Assembly: GCF_002096335.1 (NCBI RefSeq)
Contig: NZ_NCUW01000028.1
Coordinates: 1-64,000, forward strand
Direction of reading: 5' to 3'
DNA length: 64,000 nucleotides
Source: Streptococcus oralis subsp. dentisani
Lineage (GTDB): Bacteria; Bacillota; Bacilli; Lactobacillales; Streptococcaceae
This document shows, piece by piece, positions 38,955-50,650 of the stretch; within the stretch, counting starts at the first letter, position 1, and each line of letters opens with the position of its first letter. Both the position numbers and the translations under genes were made by a program. The notes beneath the pieces are model-generated. The model saw only the letters and a program-made list of their open reading frames with translations, did no database searches and was not told where the DNA came from.

Positions 38955-40238
38955 TTATTTTACTGTTGCAGTGCTTGTGATCAATTCAACAGCTTTTTTG
39001 ATTGCGATATCATGTTTCAACATATCAGCTGAAAGCAAGTTTTGAACTTGTGCAACTTCCATGTTGTAAGTTGCTGCCAATTGTTCGATTTCTTTTTGGA
39101 TTTCTTCTTCAGTAGCGTCAAATCCTTCAGCTTTGGCAACTGCTTCGATAACAAGGTTAGTCTTAGTACGTGACTCAGCCTCTGCTTCGTATTGTTTGTG
39201 AAGGTCTTCTTGAGTAGTTCCAGTGATTTGGAAGTACATGTCAGGGTTGATACCTTGACGTTGCAAGTTTCCAAGGAATTCGTTTACTGAGCGGTGAACT
39301 TCTTCGTGGATCATTTCCTCTGGAAGTTCTACGATTTCAGCGTTTTCTACAGCTTTATCAATTGCTGCACCTTCTACTGCATCTTTGTATGCTTCTTCTT
39401 TTGCAGCAGCCAATTCCTTACGGTATTTTTCTTTCAATTCAGCAAGTGTTTCAACTTCTTCGTCAATGTCTTTTGCAAGTTCATCGTCAAGAGCTGGAAC
39501 TTCTTTTGCTTTTACTTCGTGGATAGTTGTTACGAATTTAGCTTCTTTACCTGCAAGATCTTCTGCTTGGTAGTCTTCTGGGAATGTTACGATAACATCA
39601 ACAGTTTCGCCAGCTGAGTGACCTACCAATTGGTCTTCGAAACCAGGGATGAATTGACCTGATCCAAGTCCAAGTGAGAAGTTTTCACCTTTCCCACCGT
39701 CGAACTCAACACCGTCGATAGAACCAACGAAGTCAATCACAACTGTGTCGCCATTTTCAGCAGCACCTTCTTTGATAACCAATTCAGCCAAGTTGTTGCG
39801 TTCGCGTTCGATACGCTCTTCAACATCAGCGTCTGTTACTTCTTTTTCCACATCTACTGATACTTCAAGGTTTTTGTAGTCGCCCAATTTTACTTCAGGT
39901 TTTGTCACGACTTCAGCAGTGATGACCCAGTCTTGACCTTTTTCCATTGAAGTCACGTCAATTTTTGGTTGCGCAACCACTTCAAGACCAGCTTCTTTTA
40001 CAGCTGCTTCATAAGCGTTTGGCAAAAGAGCGTTCAAAACATCTTGGTAAAGTGTTTCTTCACCAAACTTTTTATCGAAGATAGGACGTGGAAGATGACC
40101 TTTACGGAAACCTGGAACGTTAAGAGTTTTCTTTACTGAGTTAAAGACACGATCCACTTCTGGTTTGATTTGGCCTTGAGAGATAGTAAAAGTCAAGACA
40201 CCACGGTTTGTTTCTTTGTTTTCAAATGATACAGACAT
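38955..40238 (-). CDS. tig: Trigger factor
   Basis: Trigger factor binds the ribosome exit and folds nascent proteins. The 427-residue protein has the N-terminal ribosome-binding domain with the [10 protein letters not shown] loop near residue 44, the FKBP-type prolyl isomerase domain (about 160-245, [15 protein letters not shown]), and the helical C-terminal arms. Codon use is strongly biased, as expected for an abundant protein. Confidence 0.97.
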   Translation of the reverse strand: MSVSFENKETNRGVLTFTISQGQIKPEVDRVFNSVKKTLNVPGFRKGHLPRPIFDKKFGEETLYQDVLNALLPNAYEAAVKEAGLEVVAQPKIDVTSMEKGQDWVITAEVVTKPEVKLGDYKNLEVSVDVEKEVTDADVEERIERERNNLAELVIKEGAAENGDTVVIDFVGSIDGVEFDGGKGENFSLGLGSGQFIPGFEDQLVGHSAGETVDVIVTFPEDYQAEDLAGKEAKFVTTIHEVKAKEVPALDDELAKDIDEEVETLAELKEKYRKELAAAKEEAYKDAVEGAAIDKAVENAEIVELPEEMIHEEVHRSVNEFLGNLQRQGINPDMYFQITGTTQEDLHKQYEAEAESRTKTNLVIEAVAKAEGFDATEEEIQKEIEQLAATYNMEVAQVQNLLSADMLKHDIAIKKAVELITSTATVK

Positions 40239-40330
40239 TCTGTCATTTCTCCTTAAAATTTTTTAAATACAGTCTATTATAACATAAACGGGCGACTTTT
40301 TTCAAGTCATGAACGCGCTTTTCAATGATG

Positions 40331-40987
40331 CTAAAGGTACTTGCTAGCCTCCTTGATACTAAGTTCAGCCATTCTTTCCTTGTTTTTTTCGATGAAGCTT
40401 GCTACCCAATCTGGATTGGTTTTGGAGTAGTCTCTTAGAGCCCAACCGATGGCTTTATTGATAAAAAATTCTGTCTGATCCAGATTATTGAGCAGGATCT
40501 TTTCCATTAGATGAACATCCGTTTTCTCTTTTCTTAACAACTGGTGGTCAATGGCGACTCTTCTCAGCCAGATATTATCTGATAGGCTCCATTGGAGGAT
40601 GATTTCTCCCAGTTCTGGCTTGTCATATACCAAATTTCCTACTACTCGATCTAGGATATCCACCGTATCCCACCAAGATTTTGTGACGACCAGATGCTCA
40701 AGCTTGGGCAAATCGCTCTCTGTTAGATAAGACTGCATGGCTTTCAAATAGTTGGCAGCCACATATTGGTATTCTCTAGCATCCTTTTCCCAGCAAGTGT
40801 CTACAAAATCCCAATCGATGACCTTTATTTTTTTCGCACTTGGAAAGTATTTTTTATAAAGTGCATTTCTTTCAGGACCTGCAATGCCTAGAAAGGGAAA
40901 TTGGTGGCGCATATAGGCTTCCATGGGGCCTGCTTTATGCGGATCTTTTGCCGCTTCTAGCTCCTCAAGAATATCTACAAGACTCAT
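40331..40987 (-). CDS. AlkD-like DNA alkylation repair protein
   Basis: The 218-residue protein is made of HEAT-like helical repeats, with SWWDTVDILDRVVG near residue 107 and FFINKAIGWALRDYSKTNP near 177. These are hallmark stretches of the AlkD/DUF1061 family, DNA glycosylases that remove 3- and 7-alkylpurines. The ATG directly abuts the liaR stop (TAG-ATG), so it is probably co-transcribed and coupled with liaFSR. Confidence 0.88.
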   Translation of the reverse strand: MSLVDILEELEAAKDPHKAGPMEAYMRHQFPFLGIAGPERNALYKKYFPSAKKIKVIDWDFVDTCWEKDAREYQYVAANYLKAMQSYLTESDLPKLEHLVVTKSWWDTVDILDRVVGNLVYDKPELGEIILQWSLSDNIWLRRVAIDHQLLRKEKTDVHLMEKILLNNLDQTEFFINKAIGWALRDYSKTNPDWVASFIEKNKERMAELSIKEASKYL

Positions 40988-41620
40988 CTAAAAGTCCTCC
41001 TGCCCCACCAAGTGGTGCTGAAAGGCATAAACCGCAGCCTGGGTGCGATCACTGACCTCAAGCTTAGCTAGGATATTAGACACATGGGTCTTAACCGTCT
41101 TGAGAGAGATAAAAAGTTCATCTGCGATGCGTTGATTTTCGTAACCCTTGGCGATGAGTTGGAGCACGTCTCGCTCACGCGCAGTCAGTTCTTCATGAAG
41201 TTCCATATGATTGCGGTGGTATTCGACCTTCTTGCTGACCTCTTGTTCAATAGCCAGCTCTCCAGCAGCAACCTTACGAACAGCATGGAGCAATTCGTCT
41301 GCGCTAGAAGTCTTGAGCATATAGCCCCTAGCCCCAGCATTTAAGACAGGCATAATTTTTTCATTGTCTAGATAAGAGGTCACAATCAAAATCTTGGCTT
41401 CAGGCCATTCTTTGAGGATAGACAAGGTTGCATCAATCCCATTCATCTCAGGCATGACGATATCCATGACAATCACATCTGGGCGCAATTCCAAGGCCAA
41501 GGAAATCCCTTGAACACCGTTGGCCGCCTCGCCCACAACTTCTACATCGTCTTGGAGGTCAAAGTAGCTTTTCAAGCCCAATCGGACCATTTCATGGTCA
41601 TCTACCAGTAAAATTTTCAT
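40988..41620 (-). CDS. liaR: LiaR/VraR-type response regulator
   Basis: The 210-residue NarL-family regulator has a receiver domain with D8, D9 and phospho-acceptor Asp53 (VIVMDIVMPEMNG) and Lys in TSYL..-type switch region, then a LuxR-type helix-turn-helix (about 145-205, LTARERDVLQLIAKGYENQRIADELF). With LiaS and LiaF it forms the three-part system that senses lipid II-targeting antibiotics and other envelope stress. It lies 10 bases after liaS. Confidence 0.94.
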   Translation of the reverse strand: MKILLVDDHEMVRLGLKSYFDLQDDVEVVGEAANGVQGISLALELRPDVIVMDIVMPEMNGIDATLSILKEWPEAKILIVTSYLDNEKIMPVLNAGARGYMLKTSSADELLHAVRKVAAGELAIEQEVSKKVEYHRNHMELHEELTARERDVLQLIAKGYENQRIADELFISLKTVKTHVSNILAKLEVSDRTQAAVYAFQHHLVGQEDF

Positions 41621-41630
41621 CTTTACTCCT

Positions 41631-42629
41631 TTATGATTCCTTGTCTAGCAGGGGAATACGGATATCAACCGCCAGTCCTTGCTTAGGTGCTGTCAAGAGT
41701 TGAACAGTCCCTGCCATATCCTCTACCCGCTCCTTAATATTTCGCAGTCCATAACTCAAGTCGTCGAAGCTCCCCAACTGGAAACCAATCCCATTGTCCA
41801 CTACCTTTAGCTGCAATTCAACATCTGTCTGATAGAGATAGACATCCAAACAAGATGCCTGGGCATGGCGGAGGGTATTGCTGATCAACTCCTGCAAAAT
41901 ACGGAAGATATGCTCCTCGATTTTCTTTGGCAATTTCGTCACATTTTGCTTGAGACTAACCTTGAGATCGCTCTTGTCCTCAAGCTCTTTTAAGAGGATT
42001 TGAATCCCCTCAACCAGACTCTTGTCTTCCAACTCAACTGGTCGCAAATGCAGGAGCAAGACCCGAAGATCCTTCTGGGCTGTTTCGAGGATGGCTGCGA
42101 CACTTTGCAACTGGGTCTGCATCTTTTCTCTATCAAGCTTCAAAGCCTGCTGACTGACACCTGATAAAATCATATGGGCCGCAAACAACTCCTGACTAAC
42201 TGTATCATGTAAATCACGCGCTATCCGCTTCCGTTCTTTCTCGATAATCACTTCTTCCTTGGCTAGGCTTTGATTTTCAGCCTTTTGAACAGCTTCTGTC
42301 AAAAGATTGAGCTTGCCAGACAAGGACTTGAAACTGGCATCCAAGTCTGGATCTGCAACCTGAACCACTTCTTTTCCTGCTAATAAGCGCTTGAGATTGA
42401 CCTGCATTTTTCTGCGAGAGACTTCTTCTATCACTCGCCAAAAGAGGACAAAAAAGAAGGTCATGGAAAGGCTAAAGACAAAGATCAAGAAGATTAACTT
42501 TTCAGTTTTTTCGATATCTTGTAACAAATAGGGCCAGTCTAGTTCAAAAATATCAAGCAGACTATTGGTCAAAAAGAGGATAAAGAGGAGAGAAGTCAGC
42601 CCGATTAACAGATACGATTGCTTTTTCAT
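41631..42629 (-). CDS. liaS: LiaS/VraS-type sensor histidine kinase
   Basis: The 332-residue kinase has two N-terminal membrane helices with a short external loop (about 1-70), a typical intramembrane-sensing layout. A HisKA_3 domain with His141 in IARDLHDTVSQELFAAH follows, then an HATPase domain (LRHAQAS N box, VVDNGIGF and SYGLRNIKERV). It phosphorylates LiaR. It overlaps liaF by 4 bases. Confidence 0.94.
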   Translation of the reverse strand: MKKQSYLLIGLTSLLFILFLTNSLLDIFELDWPYLLQDIEKTEKLIFLIFVFSLSMTFFFVLFWRVIEEVSRRKMQVNLKRLLAGKEVVQVADPDLDASFKSLSGKLNLLTEAVQKAENQSLAKEEVIIEKERKRIARDLHDTVSQELFAAHMILSGVSQQALKLDREKMQTQLQSVAAILETAQKDLRVLLLHLRPVELEDKSLVEGIQILLKELEDKSDLKVSLKQNVTKLPKKIEEHIFRILQELISNTLRHAQASCLDVYLYQTDVELQLKVVDNGIGFQLGSFDDLSYGLRNIKERVEDMAGTVQLLTAPKQGLAVDIRIPLLDKES

Positions 42630-43324
42630 CCTCTGACCACCTCCACATCTCCAATCATACTGGTTAGGAAAATTTTGACACTCTTGTTACTCTTGAGATA
42701 GTCCCTGGTTTCCTGATGATAGTGTTCATTACGAAGGGCTCGCTTGGGTTGATGGAGGAAAGTTAAATCTCCATAGAGGCAGTTGACACTGAGACTGATT
42801 TCCACATCTACAGGTACGATAATCCTAGTCGTTCCAATCATCTTTCTAAGGATAATGACATTGTCATGATTGGTTAGAATAACTCTTTCTAGATGAATGG
42901 TATCCTTACCCATGAGGCGAAAGAGATTGATATCATCAAACTGACAGGTCTGGTGACTAGAAAAATGATGGAGATTGCCAAACCAGCGATTCTTTTCATT
43001 TTTAACCGTCACCACCTCTTCAAAGACTAGATCCGTCTCCTCCCTTTCTTGGTTCATCATAGGATAAAGGAGAAAAAGACTGTAAATTACCGCTACAAAG
43101 ATAGCTAAAATCACAAAGGGATTGAGCATGACGATGAAAAAGAAAAGAATGGTCGCTGCAATGAGGAAGACATTGTTGCCCTCTTTACCTGAATAATAGC
43201 GGAGCAAGAGCAAAAAGAGGAATAGAATCAGCAGAAAACGCGAAAAATGCTCTGATACCATCAAAATCAGAGCTCCCGTCAACAGACAGGCTTCAATAAA
43301 TAAAAAGATTTGAAATTTTTTCAT
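42626..43324 (-). CDS. liaF: LiaF-like inhibitor of the LiaS kinase
   Basis: The 232-residue protein has an N-terminal membrane part with about four helices (1-95) and a C-terminal DUF2154/LiaF beta domain ending KSVKIFLTSMIGDVEVVRG. LiaF keeps LiaS off until envelope stress. It is the first gene of the liaFSR unit. Confidence 0.9.
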   Translation of the reverse strand: MKKFQIFLFIEACLLTGALILMVSEHFSRFLLILFLFLLLLRYYSGKEGNNVFLIAATILFFFIVMLNPFVILAIFVAVIYSLFLLYPMMNQEREETDLVFEEVVTVKNEKNRWFGNLHHFSSHQTCQFDDINLFRLMGKDTIHLERVILTNHDNVIILRKMIGTTRIIVPVDVEISLSVNCLYGDLTFLHQPKRALRNEHYHQETRDYLKSNKSVKIFLTSMIGDVEVVRG

Positions 43325-43387
43325 AGCTGCATCCTCTCTTTTCTATTTTATCACAATTCAAAAAAGTCACCTCGGTCTGAGGATGGA

Positions 43388-45388
<2,001 letters not shown>

Positions 45389-45402
<14 letters not shown>

Positions 45403-46342
45403 CTTGACTCAAATCCTTTGTTTTCGACACAATCAAGCGATAACGTTGACCGAAGATTTCTGACAAATGCTCCAAGTCTTTCTCCTGACAGAGGACCTTA
45501 ACATTGGGACCAGCATCCATGGTAAAGTAGCAGGCTTCCCCTTGCTCACGAAGCCGGCGAACAAAGTCCATAGCTTCATAGCTTGCATCGGTCAGATAAG
45601 AAAAGGCTGGTGATGCAGTTTTGGTTGTAGCATGCATAGCAAGGGCGTTTTTCTCAGTCAATTCCCCAACCTTGGCAAAGTCATTCTCCTTGAGATAAAC
45701 TAGCATATCCTGATAATCCTTCTCAGATTGTCGGACCCAGTCATCAAAGGTCGTCGAGGTTTCCACACAGAGTTTCATCCCATCTCGGCTGGAGATTGGT
45801 TTTTTCTTGTCTTCTAGCACCAACATAATCATAGCTAGTTTCAAGTCTGTCTCTACAGGATAAATTTCTCCGCTATCCTTGTCCCAGGCACCTAGTGGTC
45901 CATAAAAACTCCGAGAGGAAGAGCCCGAGGCAAACTTAGCCTCCTGCGCCAACTGACTCCGATCCAAACCAAGCTGGAAATAAGCATTGCAAGCCTTGAC
46001 CAAGGCGGACAAACCACTGGAACTGGATGACAAACCTGCTGCAGTCGGCATGTTGTTTTGGGTATCGATACGGACAAAGCCCTCACCTGCTGGACGGTAA
46101 CGGTCGATGATTTTGCTCATCTTGGCATGCTCTGCCTCATTTTGGAGCTGACCATTGATATAAAAGGCATCAGCCGTCGCAGCCGTCGGTAGAGGTGACA
46201 AGGTCGTCTCTGTGTACATATTTTCCAAAGTTAGAGAAATACTGCTAGTAGCAGGTACCATTTCTTTTTCTTTTTTCTTTCCCCAGTATTTGATGATGGC
46301 AATATTTGCGTAGGAACGTACTGTTACAGGCTTTCGATCCAT
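45389..46342 (-). CDS. mvaD: Diphosphomevalonate decarboxylase
   Basis: The enzyme forms isopentenyl diphosphate with ATP and release of CO2. The 317-residue GHMP-family protein begins with SYANIAIIKYWGKK, has the phosphate loop PTAAGLSSSSSGLSAL near 100-115, SGSSSRSFYGP near 139, and MDAGPNVKVLC near 280. It overlaps mvaK1 by 19 bases. Confidence 0.97.
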
Positions 46343-47202
46343 GTCTGAACAGCTCCTTTCTCTTCTAATCCTTTTGCTAGTTCTTGTGCTTGATCTAGAG
46401 TAGCTACCAAGGCTATGATACAGCCTCCTAGCCCACCACCACTCATCTTGGCACCCAAAGCTCCCTGACTCAGAGCCGTTTCAACGAGGGAATCTGCCTC
46501 AGGGCTACTGACACCAATTTCTTTTAGATGTAAATGCGCCTGACTGAAGATTTGTCCCAGTTTTTCAGCATCTTTTTGTCTGATTGCATCTTCTGCCCGC
46601 TGGGTCAATTCTCCCAAGGCATGCAAAAACGGGAGAGCATCCTTGCCCTTGCTTTGAACCACTTGGATGGCTTCGCGTGTATGACCGTAAACGCCTGTAT
46701 CTGCAATCACCAGATAGGCTGATAAGTCCATGTTTAATTCTGTAAAGCCGACATTCTTGATAAAACAAATCGGTCGATTACTAAGACAGGTCTTGGCATC
46801 CAAACCACTTGGATTCATATGGGCAATCATCTCAGCTCGATTGACCAAGATTTCTAGTACATCATGAGACAGTTCTGCCTGATAGTAGTCAAAAACCGCA
46901 CGAATGGCCGCTATGCTGATAGCCGCTGACGAACCCATACCTCGTTTTTCAGGGATAGCCGAGTCAATCACACAGCGAATGCAGGCTTCTTTAATCTCTA
47001 AATACTCCAGTGAAGCATACACTGCCATGGACAAGGTATCCTCCTCATAGAGACGCCACGGACTGTCAGTAGGGACCACCTTACAAGTCACCTCCACCTC
47101 TAAGAGAGGCAGGGAAATAGCAGGATAGCCGTAGACGACCGCATGCTCCCCTATTAAAATAATCTTACTATGTGCCTGACCGACACCAACTTTTTTTGTC
47201 AT
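46324..47202 (-). CDS. mvaK1: Mevalonate kinase
   Basis: First kinase of the pathway, in pneumococcus feedback-inhibited by diphosphomevalonate. The 292-residue GHMP kinase has GQAHSKIILIGEHAVVYGYPA near the start, the KRGMGSSAAISIA loop near 90, and KMSGGGLGGCIIAL near 255. It is the first gene of the operon; an AAAGG ribosome site and a TATAAT box near 47265 lie upstream. Confidence 0.97.
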   Translation of the reverse strand: MTKKVGVGQAHSKIILIGEHAVVYGYPAISLPLLEVEVTCKVVPTDSPWRLYEEDTLSMAVYASLEYLEIKEACIRCVIDSAIPEKRGMGSSAAISIAAIRAVFDYYQAELSHDVLEILVNRAEMIAHMNPSGLDAKTCLSNRPICFIKNVGFTELNMDLSAYLVIADTGVYGHTREAIQVVQSKGKDALPFLHALGELTQRAEDAIRQKDAEKLGQIFSQAHLHLKEIGVSSPEADSLVETALSQGALGAKMSGGGLGGCIIALVATLDQAQELAKGLEEKGAVQTWIESL

Positions 47203-47281
47203 GTTTTCCTTTAACCAGACGAAAAGACCGTCTCATTTCATACAGTAGTATTTTCTCCTATCTATTTTATTATATTTTCAC

Positions 47282-47312
47282 AAAAAAAGCGATTGTTTCC
47301 ATTCACAATCGC
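47282..47312 (-). terminator. Terminator of the choline-binding protein gene
   Basis: Minus strand GCGATTGT and ACAATCGC with an eight-base loop followed by seven T, nine bases past the stop. Confidence 0.92.
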
Positions 47313-47320
47313 CTCTTTCA

Positions 47321-48349
47321 TTATTGAACCCATTCGCCATTATAGTTGACAGAATAGCCTTCTACGGTCGTATTCACTGCTAAAGCACCTGAACTATAAG
47401 CATAGTACCATTTACCATTGGCTTGGAACCAACCCGTCTTCATATCACCATTATTTGCGTTTAGATAATACCAAGTCGAACCTTCCTGATACCAACCAGT
47501 TGCCATAGCTCCTGATGAACGGAGGTAGTACCACTTGTTACCAAGGTATTGCCAGCCCGTTTTCATATCTCCATTTTGAGCATCTAGATAATACCAAGTT
47601 GAACCATCTTTCACCCAGCCAGTCGCCATAGCTCCTGATGAACGGAGGTAGTACCACTTGTTGCCAAGATATTTCCAACCAGTTTGCATAATGCCAGTTG
47701 CTGGATCTAGGTAGTACCATGGGGCCGCTTTTAGCTTCTCTTCATCATAGGTTAGAGGATAATCCTTGATCCAACCACGTGCTATCTCCCCAACAGTCAA
47801 TCTGTCGATGCGAGAATCAAAGCCGCCATCCTTTTGTAAATAATACCATTGCCCGTCGTCATATACCCAACCAGTTTTTAAGGTGTGATAACTTCGTTGG
47901 TCTTCAAAATAATAGACTCGTTTTTCTGCTGGGCTATCATATTGTTCCCCATGATGTTTGTTGGTATTGGTAGCAGTTTTTGCTTCTAAAACTTGCTTGC
48001 CAACAAACTCTTGTAGTACTCCATCTTGACCAAAGTAAAACCAATCTGGTCTAAAAGCAATATCTTGCCTTAGAGAAGAACCAATCGTAACCCCTTCGTG
48101 TGGAGCAGGTATATATTGCCAGCCGACAACCATCTCTCCAGATAGAGGATCAAAATAATAGTACTTACCATCAATCACTCGCCAGTAGGTTTCTTTGAGG
48201 TCCCCCTTCTTGTAGTAGGTTCTTCCGTTTTCTTGGACAAATTTCCAACCTTCTGAATCAGCATCAGCCGCCAATACTGTACTTGTCGCTAGCAAACCAA
48301 AGAAAAAGACTGCGAGTAGAACTTGCATCATTTTTTTCAAAAATTTCAT
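47321..48349 (-). CDS. cbpF: CbpF-like choline-binding surface protein
   Basis: The 342-residue secreted protein has a signal peptide (KFLKKMMQVLLAVFFFG..., cleavage near residue 30 after VLA-A) and is built almost entirely of choline-binding repeats. The N-terminal part holds irregular repeats (about 35-215, including GWQYIPAPHEGV), and the C-terminal part holds regular 20-residue GW repeats (TGWKYLGNKWYYLRSSGAMA and similar). It binds phosphocholine on teichoic acids. The sequence closely resembles pneumococcal CbpF, reported to restrain the lysozyme LytC. The ATG at 48349 has GGAGG upstream and is preferred over the frame's first start. Confidence 0.88.
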   Translation of the reverse strand: MKFLKKMMQVLLAVFFFGLLATSTVLAADADSEGWKFVQENGRTYYKKGDLKETYWRVIDGKYYYFDPLSGEMVVGWQYIPAPHEGVTIGSSLRQDIAFRPDWFYFGQDGVLQEFVGKQVLEAKTATNTNKHHGEQYDSPAEKRVYYFEDQRSYHTLKTGWVYDDGQWYYLQKDGGFDSRIDRLTVGEIARGWIKDYPLTYDEEKLKAAPWYYLDPATGIMQTGWKYLGNKWYYLRSSGAMATGWVKDGSTWYYLDAQNGDMKTGWQYLGNKWYYLRSSGAMATGWYQEGSTWYYLNANNGDMKTGWFQANGKWYYAYSSGALAVNTTVEGYSVNYNGEWVQ

Positions 48350-48414
48350 TTTAGTATCCTCCATGATTAATTGTAGCAAAGACCTGACTGCATGTCAATA
48401 TAGAAAGAATTCAC

Positions 48415-48439
48415 AAAAAAGCAGTTCCAAATGAACTGC
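48415..48439 (-). terminator. Terminator of ritR
   Basis: Minus strand GCAGTTC and GAACTGC with a five-base loop followed by six T. It separates ritR from the choline-binding protein gene. Confidence 0.88.
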
Positions 48440-48449
48440 AACTGCTTTC

Positions 48450-49139
48450 CTATTCTTGCATGGTGTAACCAACACCACGCACGGTTTTAATGTAGCTTTT
48501 TTGACCTTTTACATCAAGTTTGCTACGTAGATAACGGATATAAACATCCACGATATTGGTCTCTGTCGCACTTTCGTACTTCCAAACACTTTCCAACAAC
48601 TGCTCACGAGTCAAGACTTTCTTGCTTCCCATGAGAGTGGCCAAAAGGTCATACTCACGGCGCGTCAGAGCAATCATCTCCTCGCCACGATAAACGGTAT
48701 GATGTTCTACATCCATACGCAGATTGCGGTAAGACGTTGGAACCTTCATCTGACTACAGTGTTGGTCAATGAAGTCCCGACCTCGGAAAATCGCTGAAAT
48801 ACGAGCTACCAGATTATCAATAATCACTGGCTTATAGATGTAAGAAACGGCGAAGCGCTGGATTGTCTCAATCTGGGCTTGCAATTCTTCGCGATGGTCC
48901 AAGACCATGATTACTGAGGCTGGTTTTGTCCGACTCAGCTTGTCTGCAAAATCCTGGGCCGTCATATCCCCCAGATGAGCATTCAGTAAAATCAAGTCAT
49001 AGTCTGTCTGGAGAGCTATGGAGAGGGCTTTTTGCCCCCCCTCTACCTGATCAACACGGTATTGCTCTTTTTGGAGTTCCAGACTGAGAAAATGAGCTAG
49101 ATTTCGTTCTTTCTCAAGTAATAAAATCCGTTTCCCCAT
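48450..49139 (-). CDS. ritR: Orphan response regulator RitR
   Basis: RitR represses iron uptake (piu) and controls oxidative-stress genes in pneumococcus. The 229-residue OmpR-family protein has a receiver domain in which the usual phospho-acceptor Asp is Asn53 (LILLNAHLGD), and Cys128 (DQHCSQM) in the linker, the residue reported as the redox switch. A winged-helix DNA-binding domain follows (about 135-229). No kinase gene is nearby, which fits an orphan regulator. It lies 11 bases after gnd. Confidence 0.94.
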   Translation of the reverse strand: MGKRILLLEKERNLAHFLSLELQKEQYRVDQVEGGQKALSIALQTDYDLILLNAHLGDMTAQDFADKLSRTKPASVIMVLDHREELQAQIETIQRFAVSYIYKPVIIDNLVARISAIFRGRDFIDQHCSQMKVPTSYRNLRMDVEHHTVYRGEEMIALTRREYDLLATLMGSKKVLTREQLLESVWKYESATETNIVDVYIRYLRSKLDVKGQKSYIKTVRGVGYTMQE

Positions 49140-49150
49140 GGCAGACCTAC

Positions 49151-50575
49151 TTATTTTTCGTCATACCAAGAGTAGTGGAATGTTCCTTCTTTGTCTTTAC
49201 GTTGGTAAGTGTGGGCACCAAAGTAGTCACGTTGCGCTTGGATCAAGTTAGCTGGAAGGTCAGCTGAACGGTAGCTATCAAAGTAAGTAATAGCTGCTGA
49301 GAAGGTTGGTACTGGTACACCAGCTTGAACAGCAAGAGCTACGATATCACGCACTGCTTGTTGGTACTTAGCAGTAACGTCCAAGAAGTACTCGTCTAAG
49401 AGAAGGTTAGCAAGGTCTGCATCACGATTGTAGGCATCTGTGATCTTTTGCAAGAAACGTGAACGGATGATACAGCCATCACGCCAGATAGATGCGATGT
49501 CTGCAAATGGCAAGTCCCAGTTGTTTTCTTTAGAAGCTACACGCAATTGAGCAAAACCTTGTGCGTATGAAATGATTTTTGAGAAGTAAAGGGCTTGACG
49601 GATCTTTTCGATCAACTCTGCCTTGTCTCCTTCAAATTTGAAGGCAGCTGGTTTCGGAAGCACCTTGCTAGCATGCACACGTTCTTCTTTGTAAGTAGAG
49701 ATGTAGCGTGCAAATACGGACTCAGTGATGAGTGACAATGGCACACCAAGATCAAGTGCTGATTGACTCGTCCATTTACCAGTTCCCTTGTTACCTGCAG
49801 CATCAAGGATGTAGTCTACGATTGGTCCCTCTTGACCTTCATCGTCTTTACGGCTCAAGATATCAGCTGTGATTTGGATCAAGTAGCTGTCCAATTCGCC
49901 CTTGTTCCACTCAGTAAAGATTTCAGCCATGTCTTCTGCAGAAAGGCCGAGCAAGTGTTGCATGAGGTCATAACTTTCTGCGATCAATTGCATGTCACCA
50001 TACTCGATACCGTTATGGACCATTTTCACATAGTGACCAGCTCCATCAGGACCGATGTAAGTCACACATGGTTTGCCATCTTCTGGTGCTTTGGCTGAGA
50101 TTTCTTCGAGAACATCAGCAACCAATTCGTAGGCTTCTTTTTGTCCACCAGGCATGATAGAAGGACCTTCAAGGGCACCTTTTTCACCACCGGAAACCCC
50201 TGTACCGATAAAGTTGATGCCAGAGTTGGCCAATTCTTCATTGCGACGGATAGTGTCTTTGTAGAAAGTGTTTCCTCCGTCAATCAAGATGTCACCCTTG
50301 TCAAGGTGTGGAAGAAGGGCTTGGATAGTTGCATCTGTACCAGGTCCAGCTTGAACCATGAGCATGATACGACGAGGTTTTTCGATTGAGTTTACAAAGC
50401 TTTCCACGTCATAGCTTGGCACAAAGTTCTTTTCAGGATGGCAAGCAATCACATCTTCTGTTTTTTCTTTACTACGGTTGTAGATAGCAACTGTGTAACC
50501 ACGAGATTCAATATTTAGGGCAAGGTTACGACCCATTACGGCCATACCTACGACACCAAAGTTAGCTTTTGTCAT
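49151..50575 (-). CDS. gnd: 6-phosphogluconate dehydrogenase (decarboxylating)
   Basis: The enzyme converts 6-phosphogluconate to ribulose 5-phosphate and gives NADPH. The 474-residue protein has the N-terminal Rossmann motif [15 protein letters not shown], the substrate stretch [21 protein letters not shown] near 128, and the [14 protein letters not shown] signature near 254. A GAGGAG ribosome site precedes it and an extended -10 (TGATAAAAT near 50604-50612) lies in the gap to mapZ. Confidence 0.97.
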   Translation of the reverse strand: MTKANFGVVGMAVMGRNLALNIESRGYTVAIYNRSKEKTEDVIACHPEKNFVPSYDVESFVNSIEKPRRIMLMVQAGPGTDATIQALLPHLDKGDILIDGGNTFYKDTIRRNEELANSGINFIGTGVSGGEKGALEGPSIMPGGQKEAYELVADVLEEISAKAPEDGKPCVTYIGPDGAGHYVKMVHNGIEYGDMQLIAESYDLMQHLLGLSAEDMAEIFTEWNKGELDSYLIQITADILSRKDDEGQEGPIVDYILDAAGNKGTGKWTSQSALDLGVPLSLITESVFARYISTYKEERVHASKVLPKPAAFKFEGDKAELIEKIRQALYFSKIISYAQGFAQLRVASKENNWDLPFADIASIWRDGCIIRSRFLQKITDAYNRDADLANLLLDEYFLDVTAKYQQAVRDIVALAVQAGVPVPTFSAAITYFDSYRSADLPANLIQAQRDYFGAHTYQRKDKEGTFHYSWYDEK

Positions 50576-50650
50576 GTGACACTCCTCTTGTTTAATATGT
50601 TTTATTTTATCATTTTTACCTATGAAAGGAAAGAATTTTGTAACGATTGC

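Noticed and set aside
39294-39617. 107-codon + strand frame rich in Phe and Cys
   Set aside because: It is the reverse strand of tig, whose strong codon bias (many GAA/AAA codons) leaves a Phe-rich antisense frame open.
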